Assembly (NCBI RefSeq): GCF_026210795.1
Contig: NC_089456.1
Location: 2,978,501 to 3,042,500, forward strand
Reading direction: 5' to 3'
Source of the DNA: Rhizophagus irregularis
Taxonomy: Eukaryota; Glomeromycota; Glomeromycetes; Glomerales; Glomeraceae
DNA length: 64,000 nt
The translations under genes were made by a program, and so were the position numbers. The number at the start of each line of letters is the position of its first letter. The first letter of the stretch is position 1. Shown here one piece after another: positions 1 to 13,333 of this stretch. The notes under the pieces were generated by a model, which saw only the letters and a program-made list of their open reading frames with translations, was not told the origin of the DNA and did no database searches.

Positions 1-142
1 TAGTTGTCCGGAGCGTAGCGAAGGACTATTTATTGTACGGAACTAGATAAATTTGTAGTACCGGTTTAACCCATGCATTTTCCTTCCTTCCACCTACATC
101 ACTATAATTTAGCCCCTGCTTATTTCCTTTTATGTTTTGTAT

Positions 143-207
143 CACATTTTTTGTAACGCTTTATTTTTAGCAACACATTTTGTAACACTTTGTCACATTT
201 TTGTAAC
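143..207. repeat. Short direct repeats (CACATTTT..TGTAAC)
   Basis: Three imperfect copies of a CACATTTT(T)TGTAAC word occur in tandem over about 65 bp. There is no coding content. The rest of bases 1-404 is AT-rich, with a poly-TA stretch near 215, and shows no gene I can support. Confidence 0.4.
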
Positions 208-404
208 CATTTATATATATATGTAGATTATTGTTACTATTAAGCGTTTAAGCGTATTAAGCGACGGGCTCTCAATGGTTTCCGTTTTCCTAGTTTAGGG
301 TAAGGATGAAAGTTAATTTAGGTAAAACATTAATTTATTTTCACTCATATAATTGCTAATTCTAACGTTTATTATGTTAATTATAATAAAGAAAATCAAA
401 GAGG

Positions 405-757
405 TTTTTAATAAGTTATCCATATTTCAATTTCTTCTAAACATAAATCATCCCATTTTATAAGCAATTCAATTATAGGTACCTTTAAGTTGATAAACTT
501 GTCAGTACTAAATAATATTTCAGGTTTCTTCACAAATTTTATTAAGACAATAATTCAATAAACTTGTAAAAGATTCATTTGATAAATTTTTTCAAGAATT
601 CATATAGGATATTGTTGTAAAAACTTGTATTGATGTTTAATTAAATATTTTTCAATATGAGGGATTATGAGACTGAATATTAAGTTCATCAACTGCTATT
701 AACAGTTTCAATAATTCTGGCACCTCTAATTCCGTTATATCTTGTTATATCAATTTT
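405..757 (-). pseudogene. BTB-BACK domain protein remnant
   Basis: Reading the minus strand across frames gives pieces typical of Rhizophagus BTB-BACK(-TLD) proteins: VPELLKLLIAVDELNIQ, then IEKYLIKHQYKFLQQ, then PEILFSTDKFINLK, then VPIIELLIKWDDL. At least two frameshifts separate the pieces (near LNIQS and before the PEILF piece), and there is an in-frame TGA after the QQYPI piece. No BTB start and no downstream TLD domain are visible. In intact relatives this region is the BTB/BACK linker of a probable ubiquitin-ligase adaptor. Here it is a dead fragment lying 3' of the kinase pseudogene on the same strand. The identification rests on remembered family sequence, not a database search. Confidence 0.6.
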
Positions 758-907
758 CCACAATAAATAAAATTTTTTTTGAAAGATATTAATTAAACAT
801 TTTACAGTATATAGGCACATTTATAGATACAATATCAGTTGCTTTTATCTATAAGTGAAAAATAAATTATTAAATAATATTATTAATAAAATAAATCAAA
901 TAAAAGG

Positions 908-2543
908 TTAATGTATATAAGTACCTAGGTCTAGTTTAGTAAAATCTATTGCTTCTATTGATTCTATAATATAAAAAAAAAAAATAATTATATACGTCAA
1001 ATAAAATATTTAAAGAATGCTTTTGTAAAGTAAATTAGGAAATTAATTACCTGAATATTCTCCAAATGAATTGTCATCATCCTTGTTATCAATAGCATTT
1101 TTTGGTTCTGGAAGATTTTTAAAATCTAAAAGCCTACTCGTAAAAACCGCTTGAGGATTTGTAGTATATGAAAGAGTAGGACCAGTATATAATGATGATG
1201 ATGATGTCAACTTTTCATTAATTTTGTCTGCTTCTTCAATTTGCTTATTGATTTCATGATTTTCACTTGAAGAATATAAACCATATAATAAACCATGTAA
1301 TTCATTTGATTTAGGTCGTTTTAAAGGATCAGCATCCCAACATTGTTTAATTATGTTTAAAATTAATTGGGAATTTTATAATTTGATTTTGGCCTAAGTC
1401 CTTGACAAATGCTAATAGCTAAGAATTTATCATGAGTAATATCATGATAAGGAGGAAGCCCTGTACAGACTTCATATGCAATAATTCCAAATCCATAAAT
1501 ATCGCTTTCTTGAGTGTATCCTTTTCCTCTTAAAACTTCTGGTGCTACATAGGGTAATACTCCATATAGTTCTTTACATTCATTTTGGGATGATTTTACA
1601 TTTACTGGTCGACATAATCCTAAATCAGTAATTAAAATAAATCCGCTGCTTCTTAATATATTACCACAATGAAAATCACGATGAATTAAATGAATTAACC
1701 CTTTTTGATGAATATTATCGAGGCCTTGTGCAATTTTTTGTAAAATATTCAACTTTTCGTTCCCATTTTGTTGAATTAAAACTATTATTTAAATATTGTC
1801 TTAAACTACCATCATTTGCATATCCCATTACTATCATAAAATTTTTAGATTCTGGATCTATAGTAATGCCATAACACCATGCTATAGTAAAAATTATATG
1901 TTCTGACAAAATCATATGTGTTTCAATCTAAAAAAGAATCCATAATAAAAATTAATAGATAGTTTAATATTTATAATAGGACAATATCTTAAAATTATAT
2001 ACAAAATAAGTAAACTTACTTCTCTTAAAAAATCGGATGTAATATCTTGAGAATTATGTAAACATTTTAAAACAACTGGAAAATTCTCATATACCCTACA
2101 ATAAGCTTTACTTCTTACCCAGGCAATTATTATTCTCAAAATCCCAATTTGTTATAAATCCATCTTTCCAAATTGCTTTATAAATAGTTCAAAATCCTCC
2201 TTTTATCAAGAATTCAATATTTTCAAATCTATCATATTCAATCCACACCAACATTTCATGACTTACTTTGGCTTTAAGTTGTGTTTTTTGAATTAACTTA
2301 TCAACTTCATGATTTCCACTAGTCCAATTTTTGAAATTTTGTTGAAAATGCTTAGCATTACCAATAAGCACCAGTATTAAGATGCTTACATTCTTTGCAT
2401 AAACCATTTTTTTTATAACGTTCTTTCAATTATTCATTTAGTATTAACTTATTAATTAACAAATTTAGTTCTTCAGTTAGTTGCCAATGGTAAAAATCTT
2501 TTATTTGCTCAAATACATCATCAGTAAGCATAAATCCTTCCAT
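908..2543 (-). pseudogene. TKL-type protein kinase pseudogene (NWTSGN-leader family)
   Basis: This is a degraded copy of the large Glomeromycota kinase family with a Cys-rich leader. Reading from an ATG at 2543: an in-frame TAA, a leader fragment (GLCKECKHLNTG), a frame change after AYW, the NFKNWTSGN motif, and the VVLKCL beta-3 lysine. An intron follows (about 2021 to 1927, GTAAGT..TTTTAG). Then come the hinge and C-lobe, with HRDFHCGN as the catalytic loop, ITDLGLCRP in place of DFG (DLG), and YVAPEVLRG as the APE motif. One-base lesions shift frame at the WERK position (about 1765) and after NYKIP (about 1365). LIH is duplicated before HRD. A last short exon (about 973-908) carries the usual AIDFTKLDL ending. 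At least four lesions make an active kinase unlikely. Confidence 0.8.
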
Positions 2544-4797
2544 ATTGGATTAATAAATGTGATTTCAATTTTATGTCTAGACAGAATAAAAAAGATTTTT
2601 TTGTTTTTTTAAAAAAAAAGGCGTCTTTTTAAAACGTATTACAGTTGCACAGCAGCGATTGACAAAATTTTATTTTTATTTAGGTCAAAACAATAAAGTG
2701 TTCAAGAAGTCAGCTGATTTTCACAGAAATCACAGATCATTTAAGCAAGAAATTTCCTAAATCCCAAACAAAATACTTGTTTCACAAAAAAAAAAAAGCT
2801 TTGTCGATCATCCACTCATCCAACAACCAACACCAAAATATTATTTGTTAGTAAAATTATACTACAGTATAGGTACTTTATTGAAATTTTGAAAAATATA
2901 ATAGTACAGTCAATCAATATCATTATCAGTAACAACTTATGATAATTAGAATCGTGTTAAAATTGTTAGATCAAAAAAATGTATTATCCAATTAGTTTAG
3001 TTTGTTTTAAATTCTATATAAAACTAAAAGAAATATTTTACCATTATTATATGAAGGAAATTCGTATTAACAAATGGAATTCAGTTATAATATAATTCAT
3101 CATTAAAGTAATTAATAATTATAAAAAAATTTCAATCTGATTGTAAATATAAAAAAAAATAATTATTATGACAAAAACAATAAATTATTAAAATTTCCAT
3201 CTATTTTAACATAATTTTTTTTTAATAATATGAAATTTTATTTTTAAAACAATTTTGTATTTAATGACATACTAAATATTTTCTTAAAATTCAAAAATAT
3301 AATAATTTAATAACGTCAAAAGTAGTTACGCTTAAAGATACTGTAAATTATGACAGTAAGCTTTAACAACTAGATTTAATGTTCTGAAAAAATAAAATTT
3401 ATAGTATTAATTGAAAGACAAACTGATTAGTAATCAATTATTGCTAAAAAAAGAAGGTAAAAATTCTGAGTTACTTCTGTATCATATGCAGATCCCTGAC
3501 CGAACCTAAAGAAAAAAAAAATGAAGAAAACGAATAATTATTTATTAAGCTCAACTGCTCTAGTTATTATTTGCGCTATATTATCATGACATAAAAAAAT
3601 ATATATGTACTTACATAAACATTTTCTTTATACAGTACTAGTAACTAGTAAAACAAGTAGTATTACGTTTGGAAAACAAATAATATATTAATTTTCTAAC
3701 AAGCTAAATAGAAAAAAAAATAAGCAAGAGTAACTAGCAAATTATCGATTTTTGATATGATAAAAAAAAAGGTGCATAATAAATTATAAAAATTATTATG
3801 TGTTATATAGTACTATAATATATAAATTAATCTTATGGTTCACCATCATAAACTAGTTTTTACATATGATATTTCTTAAATTCATTTATTACAATTGATC
3901 CTAAATTTTAGGTAAATTATACTAGGCCATCACTTAACAATTATACACGTGATTTATGATGTAATAATTTATTGTTTATTTTTTTATACAGCACGCTCTT
4001 TAAGATAATTGGAATTAAAGATACAGTAGAATAAATAATAATTGTAACGATAATAATTATGTAACGCTAAGCCTATTAAAGAAAGAAATTTCCTTTATAT
4101 GCAACACCAGAATTTTTTATTATATCTTCGTGATAACGTTTATTTAAATATTCCAAGATACTAAACAGAGCTGTTTTAATAGATAAAAAGATATTTCAAT
4201 TTGAAAAATTTAGCTACTATTTGTTATAATTTGTCGATCATTTACTTTTAAAAAATCATTAATCAAATTGAACTTTTTTTTCGATTTTACTTAGAAAATA
4301 CTATAGAATTTATTATAAAAATATTGGTTTATGTAATAAAATATTTTAAGATATTTAAGTGTCTTTAATTAAAAAACAAAATTGCAGGCAAATTTGGCTG
4401 CAAAACAGTTTAAGGGATAAAAATTTTTTCATTTTATTCTAATTTTCTTTATATATTTTATCTATTTATTTCTTTTATTTCACTAAATTCACTAATTTCC
4501 ATGACATTTTATATGTTTTTTCCTTATACATTCTTATATCATTGGAAATGAATTAATAAGTAAGAGCGGAACGCCGGAACGCCAGAACGACCGGAATGAC
4601 CGGAACGTAAAAAAAATGCTTTATTGATCATGCAGAATACGATAAATAGTGGCACAAGGTCATAAGGCAATTATTAGCCAAAGGCTAACCAAAGTTATCA
4701 ATGTATCAACAAAAGGATTGCCCAAAAAGTGCGATCAAATAAAAATAAAAACCTTATAAATAATATTGATCCTGAAACAAACTTTATTATTATAAAA
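2544..4797. other. AT-rich intergenic region
   Basis: About 2.2 kb lies between the kinase pseudogene and the decayed A4 gene. It is full of poly-A and poly-T runs and short direct repeats. No reading frame over 60 codons has recognisable content. One CACGTG hexamer occurs at 3946-3951. The only notable composition change is the GC-rich patch at 4565-4608, listed separately. Confidence 0.6.
4565..4608. repeat. GC-rich CGGAACG(C) short repeat patch
   Basis: Several imperfect copies of CGGAACG / CCGGAACGCC / CCGGAATGA sit side by side about 190 bp upstream of the A4 start, in sequence that is otherwise about 75-80% AT. It could be a remnant of a mobile-element end or a protein-binding cluster; nothing more can be said. 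Confidence 0.4.
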
Positions 4798-6651
4798 ATG
4801 GATTCCGACCTTAAAAATATTTTTTCTAATAATAATCATGTTGATATTGTTGACGTAATAGTAAAGACTATAGGTGATCCAACTGACCCAACACCTAAAT
4901 TTATTCGTTTAAATCTTTCAGATAATTTATTATCAATTCGAAAAAAACTTGAAAAGGATTGTATCATTAATGATACATTATCATTTTCAAAAAAGCTTGA
5001 CCATGAATTTGCTGAAATAATACATGAAGATAAATTCCGTTTATATGATATTATATATAAAATTGAAAGTGAAAATATTTTATATTTAAAACATTGCTCA
5101 ATACCTAACTGGGAATATTTAAATACGTTGCATAAATTAGATTATGGATGTATCATGACTTTTGATGGAATTGAAAAACCAAAAAATAGAGCGTTTGTAA
5201 TGAAAAATTGTGAATTAATTAATAGTTCTATGGGATATATTAAAGATTCTGTCGAATTTAAGTCAATAGAAGAGCGGATAAAGATAATAAATTTGTTTTT
5301 CCATACTAATGATATTAGTGTGAATAATTTTATTAAATTAGGAATGTCAATTGGGAGTTTAAAAAATGAAAAATTAAATTTTGAAAGTGGTTCTTATTAT
5401 TTTATAGAATGTGCTAAAATGTCTTTAGAATTTACTAAATATTTAGAACCAACTCAAGAATTTATTAAAGTAGTAAAAGATCCATAGAATCTGAAAATCC
5501 TTCTGAAGAATTTAAGCAAATAACTAAAGAATATGGACAATTTATTCCGGGAAAAGTTATTTTAGGTGGTAGAGTTCTTTTTGGTAAAAATATAACATCT
5601 GGTTATCTTACTATTTCTAATTATTTAAAAGGAAAATCAACTTCTTATAAATATAATTACACGAAAATAATTGGAGGAAAACAGCCTGACAATGAAAATT
5701 TTGATGAAATAGCTTGGTTTAAAACTTTAAAAGATTATAGAAATTGGGAACCTATAGAATTTCACAACCCTGTTAGCATTTTTCAACTTCTGCCTATTGA
5801 TTTGCGTAGACGAATCAGTATAACTTTTGTTTTATATAGCTGCTGAAGAATTTTGTTATGATTTGGGAGCTGGACAAACAAAAATCTTTAAATTTAATAT
5901 GCCATCAAATATATTAAAAATTATTCAAAACAAATAAGAGTGTAATATTTTTGCAACTGTTATTGATGTGAGAGAGAAAGATTTCTTTACTTATCAAGTT
6001 CTCTATCAATCAGATGGAGAACCAAGACTTATAATTCATTGTATTCAAAAAAAATTTAAAATACGTCAATGCAAGTTGAAAATTGGATGGATGATAATTG
6101 GACATTGTACAGATTTAAGTTCTTTACTTCTAGATTCTGATATTCAATTGAAAGTTCTAAGAAATGATTTTGCATCAAATAATCAAGAAATGACTCAATT
6201 ATTATTAGACTATCCATGTGATCCTATTCCTATTTGTTTAGGAATTCCTGTATTAAGTAAGTTGGATTCTTCCAACAGATCCCTTGTTATTGGGCATCAT
6301 TTTTATAATGCCCAAAAAGAGGATAAAATTGCAGTAAATATATACTCTTACTGCTTAGAAAAAAAATGCTATGCAAAACTACCTAACTTTACTTTCTATA
6401 CACTTATCTTAAAATGTAATGACTTAAACATATCCGGCATAGTTCCCTTTAAACATTTATCACTTAGAAAACGCTATCACATTATTCCAAAATTTATTAG
6501 TTTAAACTGATCATGGAAAAGTTTTTTTTAAACAAAAAGCCAATAACATTAAAATTAAATTTATTAAAAGTTATGGATATCGTGAATATAAAACATTGCC
6601 TAAATCAAGTGATAGTATGAAATATGCATTCTTTGATCCGATATATACCAG
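4798..6651 (+). pseudogene. A4: type A MACPF-like protein, decayed
   Basis: This is homologous end to end with the intact type A genes A1-A3: an N-terminal region with NLSDNLLSIRKKLEKDC, a DYGCIMTFDGIEK segment, the MACPF-like signature YGQFIPGKVILGG, then IGGKQPDNENFDEIAW and PVSIFQLL, and a C-terminal domain with CNIFATVID and PRLIIHCIQ. The ATG at 4798 is chosen because it aligns with the starts of A1-A3. Lesions: a frameshift near 5480, another near 5825, an in-frame TAA near 5935, and a further frame change near 6494. The coding trace ends at a GT donor (6651/6652). A 95-bp intron (6652-6746) would join it, in frame, to the type B pseudogene downstream, so A4 and B4 were probably one gene. 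The MACPF assignment is from motif reading. Confidence 0.75.
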
Positions 6652-6746
6652 GTATTTATATTTCTATTTAATAATATATTTATTTTGTTTGTAATAATTA
6701 TATTAATCTTTATTACAATAATATTACTATTAACTATTATTGTTAG

Positions 6747-9031
6747 GCTTCCTATAGTTACCAACTTTCCTAAATATAATTATACAAAAATAGTTAAACA
6801 ACAAGTGATTGAACGGCTAAAATTGAATTATGGTTTACACTTGGATGAGCAACCAAGTGAACAAGCTAATAATGTGGGAGATGAAGCAACTGATCAAACG
6901 AGATATATTTATGGAAGATGATGAGTTGAATATAAGTTTATATCATGGGCAATCGAGTGAACAAGCTATTTTGATAGATGATGGTGAATTAAGTATAAGT
7001 TTGTATAATGGACAACCGATAATATTATATTTTGATTTAAATAATTCCGATTTTAGTAACTCAACAGAGTTGTGCATTAATTTTCCAATTGCCGAAATCA
7101 CTTATAAAGGTCATTTGTCAAAAGCTTTTTCAAAATATACAAATGATGATGAAAATTTACGTAAATTGTATGGTCATTTCTTTGCGAGAAAAATTTTAAT
7201 TGGTAGTAAATTATTTATAAAAAGTAAAGATTCAATCAAATGGATATTTTAAAATTTTATTTATTCCAAGCATATAATAAAGTTAAATATTCCATAGAAA
7301 CTCAATTTAATGATTTATTTGCCTTGAATACTTTACCAAAAATGGAAATATTGGATAAGGCAAAGTTAGATACTTATGATAAATTGATCGAATGGATGAA
7401 AATTTTGTATCCGCAGAATACATTGGATAAAGAATTAATCAATTGGATAAATACTTTATTCCGGGGAGAAATAATTGACATAATTTCTTATGGTAATTTA
7501 ATCTCTACCTCTCAATTAAGAAACGGCACATTGGATTCTATTAAAAATTATTATAACATACAGATCAAAGAAAAATTAAGTTTAAAAGATTGGGTTGGAA
7601 AGGCGGCATATGACAACCTAATAAGTTGGATTATAGACTTTCGTTTATTTTATGGATTAATGACTAATCAAAATTATAAAATAGAAATTAGCAAGGAAAT
7701 TGTTATTAGTTTTACCGAAATTCCTAAAATTAATTTAAGTGATAAATCTTATTTGAAAATAATTAAACCATCAACGAAATTGGAATTTAGTTTAATTTCT
7801 AGTAAAATTTATTCAATTAAAAATTTTGATCCCATTTATAAAAAGTAATGTTGAATGTTATGAAGATTTCAATAGTATTCTAGTCAAATGTGAACGTTAT
7901 GAAATTCTTTTAGATGTAAATAATGTAAACCCTACGGAAGAATTTGAACAAGCCATAGAGAAAGCACTTGAAAGTATGAACCCGTTAAAAGAATTACAAT
8001 GTATATTTAACGAATATGGTCAATTATTTCCACAAAGAATTATTTTAGGAAGATCTTTAAAAATTATTTTACCAAATTCTTCTTTAAATAATACATTTGA
8101 AAAAGTTAATGATGTTGACGAAATACTTAAATTATTGGATAATTTAAATGTTTCATACCTTTTAACACAAAAAGGAAAAAGTGTTAAAAAAGAGAATTTA
8201 TCTCAATGGATTGATGATACGAAAAATAATTTGGAGATTATTGAGTTTGATAATATTATTCCTCTCTATAAAATTCTCAAAATGGAACAACAAAAAAAAA
8301 TTGAAGATATATTAAATAAATTTAATGATCATAATAGAATTATAATGACAGGAATTACTGATTTGAAAGATTTAGATAATGATAATGTTTTACATTATAA
8401 ATGTATTGATTTAGAAATTTCATTAGAGGACAAAAATTATGAAGTATTTGGATCAATTATTTCAGAAAATAATGTAAGATTGGATAACGTTTATGTTAAT
8501 TTTGGATTATATGATTTTAATGGATTTTATGCGATAATAAAAAAATCAAAAGTATCAAATATAGACTTAAAAGAATGTTATGTTTCGTGGATGATCGTTG
8601 GGAAACCCTCACAACTAACAGTTTTTAGTCCAAATAATCGAGATCTTCAAGTTAATTATTTTAAGGAATCAATCAAATTACAAAGTAATCAATTAAATTA
8701 TTTTATTAAAACATCTTTTACTTTGTCTGAAGAATATAGTATTTTTGCACATGCATATGATTCACCAGCAAATTATGAACCTGATAGTATTTTTGAGTTA
8801 GTTAAATGGTCAAATAATTCTCTTGATTTTCAAATAACCAATTCATCTCAATTTAATCTAGATGATGGAATTAACATAGGTTTAAATATTTGTATTCTAT
8901 TTACAAATTATAAAGATTTAAAATTTGATAATAACAAAGAAAAGGAACGCCTTTTAATCGGTCACATTTTAACAAAGGAAAATTTTGTTGAATGTTTTTC
9001 CAAACCAGTTGAAGATGAAGAAAATAAGTGA
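6747..9031 (+). pseudogene. B4: type B double-MACPF-like region, decayed
   Basis: The exon starts after TTGTTAG and continues the A4 frame through QQVIERLKLNYGLHL and QPSEQA, which match the start of type B regions in G1-G3. Frame is lost in a local duplication (QPSEQA..QSSEQA..SLYNGQP) near 6900, again near 7240, and again near 7830. The first signature is YGHFFARKILIGS (last G lost to S). The second is YGQLFPQRIILGR. The shared C-terminal segment YEVFGSIIS..GLYDFNGF is intact up to the stop at 9031. Three frame changes mean no full-length product. It is the only type B copy in tandem and same-strand arrangement with its type A neighbour. Confidence 0.75.
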
Positions 9032-10435
9032 TGAAAGTAAAAAATCAGCAATTTTAAATTGGAGTTTATTTTTGTTCAAGATTGGAATTATTTATGGCAG
9101 CGGAGTTTAAGGTTAAGTTAGAAATACTATAGTTACTGTATTTACACGCTTTTTTTGTTTCATTTTATCATTTATTTAAATTAAAACCTTTTAAATTAGT
9201 AGATTTTTTTTCAAATAATAAAGATGTTTTTAAAGTTCATCATAAAATTTTGCTTCATTTTGCCTAATTTTTAATTGCAATAATGAGTGGTGAATTATGA
9301 ACAATGGAGTTTTGTAATTGTAATTTTACAAATTATATTAAAAAACATCTGCAAAAAGGTTATTACGAATTATGTGTATTGTTGAATGAGCGCAGTAGTG
9401 ACGCAATATACAACCAAGTAACAAGCTAATTAAGCATAGTCTTATATAGATGGTATATACTTATGTGAAATTATGATGAAATTTATATGAATTCTATGAA
9501 AATTTCATCGTGAGAAAAACTCCCATTGTAATAAATTGTTTACGACTACAGCACAATGGATATGTTTATAGTTAAATGTTTTCAAAAGAAGTTTATTTGA
9601 TCACTTTGAACATTTTGTCAATAATAATAATAATGGATAAATATACGATTGATAAATATTTTGTGTCAAAAAACATCAAGAAATAATTTATACTTATAAT
9701 AATCTTATTATTTTATTGTTTGGAATTATATTAATTATTGTACGGAGTACAGACGTTTATTTTTCATGCGCAATTTTTTTTCGTAGGAAATAATTTATAG
9801 ATATTGTAATTTGTATTTATTCCTTTCTCAATTTCTTTTCATTTATTAAAAATACTGAAACAAATCAAAGTTATGAAGCTAAAAAATAAAATAAAATTAT
9901 AGATAATTTTTTTTTTAAAGGAAATATTAAGAGATAGATTATAATTTTGCTTGGATCAAAATATTTTTCCAAATAAAAAAAAAATGTTTTGCAATTTTTT
10001 CTTAGAAAAGAAGATTATATACTATATAAATATTTTTCTCGTTAGTCAGAAATTTGGTTTATATTTTTGCGTTTCTCGTTAATCCTCGTAAACTTTTACG
10101 ATCAACAAAGTAACATTTATCATGAACTATAAAAATATTTGACATATTTTGGGACAAAGAAAATTATAATAGACTAAATAATTACACGAAAAGGATGTGG
10201 AAAAGAATTAAATTCTTAAAAAAATTTTTTTTTTGTATTTTAAATAACACATTTTTGTCATTTCTGATGGCAATTTTTTGATTTTTCAAATTGGCTTTTT
10301 TAAAAGTTTCGTGAATTTCTTCTGCTATCAATTCTTTCTATATTGTTAAATTCAATTATATTTAAAACGTTAAATACGTCAATTCATTTTTTCTAATTTT
10401 CATTTGGACAAATTGGATTCGGAATGTTTCTCAAT
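9032..10435. other. AT-rich intergenic region
   Basis: About 1.4 kb downstream of B4 has many poly-A/T runs and no supportable coding sequence, RNA gene or clear repeat. The first few hundred bases presumably contained the 3' UTR of the decayed A4-B4 gene. Confidence 0.5.
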
Positions 10436-11132
10436 TACATGAAATAACACACATTCCGAAGTCTACTCTGTATGTTTATGTTCGAAAATTAAAAAAATCT
10501 GGTACTATTAAAATAAAACCACGTTAAAGTAGGCCAAAACTTTTTAACTCCAAAGAAACAGCGCTCACCTCGGAAAATTGACCAGTACAAGAAAATGTGC
10601 AACTAGTAAGGAAATTGCTTTTACACTTCACTAAAACATATTCGAACCTTAATATTTCTCCTAGAACCATTCGGGTGAACCTTTTTAATTCAGGTTATCG
10701 TGTTTGCATACCAACCTCAATATCAATGTTAACCACCGCCACTAAAGAACGCGAAATCTCACCTTAATGAAAAATGGGAAAATGTCATTTTTTATGATGA
10801 AACCACTTTTAATTGTTTCGTAATACGAATACGCGTAATACAACACTGGTAAGATATATAAGATTTGAGAAAAAAAGCGCAGTGCGCAGTTGTAAAACAT
10901 CCGCTCAAAGTTCATGTACACGCGGAATTATGGATTTCATTGCTTTACTAAAAATGTGGATAGAGAACTTTATCGTGATATTTTAACTAAAAACTCTTTT
11001 ACTAGTGCTACAAGAATCCTTGGAAGAAGATGGTCATTCCATCAGGATAATGACCTTAAGCACAGGGCAAAATTAACAACAATTCTTAGATGTATTGCCA
11101 CATTAATATTATGTGTTACGTGTCATAATGAA
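10436..11132 (+). pseudogene. Tc1/mariner transposase remnant
   Basis: Pieces in different frames follow the order of a Tc1-like transposase. First is a helix-turn-helix-like part (IPKSTLYVYVRKLKKSG). Next is the first catalytic region, where KWENVIFYDE holds the first Asp of a DDE/DDD triad. Then follow RELYRDILTKNSF and the second catalytic region, WSFHQDNDLKHRAKLT (family form QDNDPKH). Stops and frameshifts occur throughout, so it cannot encode transposase. I could not delimit terminal inverted repeats. Confidence 0.7.
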
Positions 11133-12339
11133 TAATATTTGCATGAGTGAATTTTTTTTTGCATAAGAACTTTATTCATATGGCTGATGACAACTTAAGG
11201 GGAGATAAATTTATATTCCATATTCATCCACGATTTTTACTAATATATTTTTAATTCAATATTGTAGATACAAGTAAAATATCCTTCAAAGGCATCAGCT
11301 TATCTGTCTGGACTCGATTCAAGGAAATTTTCGATCAAATTAGGGGTAATAAAATATGTTTTTGTAGTAAAAGATAAGTTTGTGTTTGTAGTAAAAACTT
11401 CGTCTGAAAAATAAGAAAAAAAAAAGAAATATATGAAATTTATCTATATATATGTTGTGCGTCAGATGCAGCGACGTAGTACGTCAGATATAGATTGATA
11501 CCTGACGCGCGTCACTAGTGACATAAAATTGTTATAATTATGTTATAATTAAACATTAAATTTTCCAGACTTAACAAATTTTTTTTATTAAATAAATTTA
11601 TTAATTATATTAAAAAATATGTAATCCTAAAACATTAAAATTGATTAAACTCAAACTCGTAGAATTCAAAATATTAATAAATTACAATTTTTTTCAAGAA
11701 AATCTTATAATATATATTTTATATAAATAAAATAGTATAAAATTTTTTATAATATACAATATGTAATTTATTGTCACATAGGGTTGAGAAATTTCTCCCT
11801 TGTAACCTGCTATTCCAATTTTTTTCATTTTTTTTCTAAAAAATAATAAATAAACTTTTGTCCGATTTGTCCTTTCAATTGTGCACATATGCGAAGATAC
11901 TGAATTACTTTTTATTTGCTTGAATACAAAATAAATCATGATACAACTTTTATGATTTTTAAATTCCTTGCTATTAACATTACACTCATTTCATTAGAAG
12001 CTATTATAGCGACTATTAGTTATTATTTCAGAAATAAGCTACTGAGAATAAAAGCTATTGTACCTCATGAAGAATTTTAAGAAGCTTCTTTCTTTTTTCA
12101 GTATCACCGCCATTTGCAACTTGAATCAGAAGGTAGAGTACTAGTTAGTAAACATTTTTTAATCCTTTAAGAGTTTTCTTTTGTTCTCCTTCATCACTCA
12201 ATTAATTCTACAAATCCCAAATCCTTTGAGCATCCATCTACACGATGATGAATTACATTATAATCTTTGTTCAAACCATCATCATCAATAGAAAAGGAAG
12301 ATTTACAACGAAAACAACAGTTTTAGATGGTTTTCCAGT
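11133..12339. other. Intergenic region with a TGACGCGCGTCA palindrome
   Basis: No gene is recognised. Near 11460-11525 a short GC-richer block has repeated GCGTCAGAT / ACGTCAGATA words and the perfect palindrome TGACGCGCGTCA, ending in CACTAGTGACA. It may be a terminal-repeat relic of a lost mobile element. The remainder is AT-rich filler. Confidence 0.4.
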
Positions 12340-12830
12340 TTTTATAATATAATTTTGTCGATTTTCATCATTTGGATGATAACCTCAACCAACCACAGCC
12401 ATGGCCACAGCCACATCCTCGATACCAAACAACCCTCTTTTAGGTGTGCGTTCGCTGTTATCGATACTACCTGAAGATTTAAATTTGATAGTAAATACTT
12501 TCCTTTGAAATCTACGAATAGTTGTACTTTATTTGTATGTAGAAAGTCTGTACTGAGGATATTTAGTTTGCTGAAGTGATCATGTGATACCTTTACCGAG
12601 ATCTGTCTTTTATTAAATCTCACAGGAAAAGAGTCACTGGGTCGGTAATAAACAGCAGGTTATATGATTTTAATACTTCTTCACATACATAAGTTCTTGG
12701 GGAACCTGTATCAACTAGAAAGTGAATGTTTTTGATCTTTCCTTTTATTTCTAATGTCATGGCACCAAAAAGTCATTGAAAATCACCAAATAATATTCCT
12801 TTTACATCATCTAACTCTTGCGTAGAGTCA
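12340..12830 (-). pseudogene. Retropepsin-like aspartic protease remnant
   Basis: On the minus strand near 12740-12700 the peptide FLVDTGSPRTYVCEEVL contains the DTG catalytic motif of retropepsin-type aspartic proteases. A second part in another frame (ISVKVSHDHFSKLNIL, then STDFLHTNKVQLFVDFKG) matches the C-terminal half, where such proteins have a '.LGTDFL.' segment. A frameshift and an in-frame TGA separate the pieces. No reverse transcriptase or LTR is visible nearby, so it may derive from a domesticated protease gene or from a retroelement. Confidence 0.55.
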
Positions 12831-13333
12831 GAAAGATATTTTGTATCAAGTTTTTTTGAGAGCTTACGTGTAAATCGTTTGAACTAACATCCGATATTAA
12901 AACATCAAGCATAATTGACATAAGTGGTATTAACCATTTTTTTTATTATGATAAGTTGTTTTGTGAAAAGAAAAGAATGGCAGGAAACAGGGATTTTCGT
13001 ATTAACTATGATCCACAGAGGGTATATATATGTATTTTTACGTAATATACACAATTTATCAATCATATCTTGTCAAAAAATAGTTAAGCAAATAAATACG
13101 CAGTCATATGATGTAATGATGATCATAATTGATCAGCAGGAATTAAAATATTAGCCCTGATCCGTTCCGATCTGATCCGATTTTCAAAAAATTTTTTAGC
13201 CAACTTAAAAATTGGATCATTGACAGATCAAAAAAATTGATGATCCAAGTGTTCTGAATACACATTTTTTGCAGTCTCGCGTTAATAATGACTTCAATAA
13301 CTTCAATAACTTCTAAAAACAAGAAAAAAAGTT

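Noticed and set aside
11694..11939. 81-codon minus-strand frame rich in Ile, Phe, Tyr and Lys
   Set aside because: The composition is that expected of random AT-rich sequence and no motif is present.
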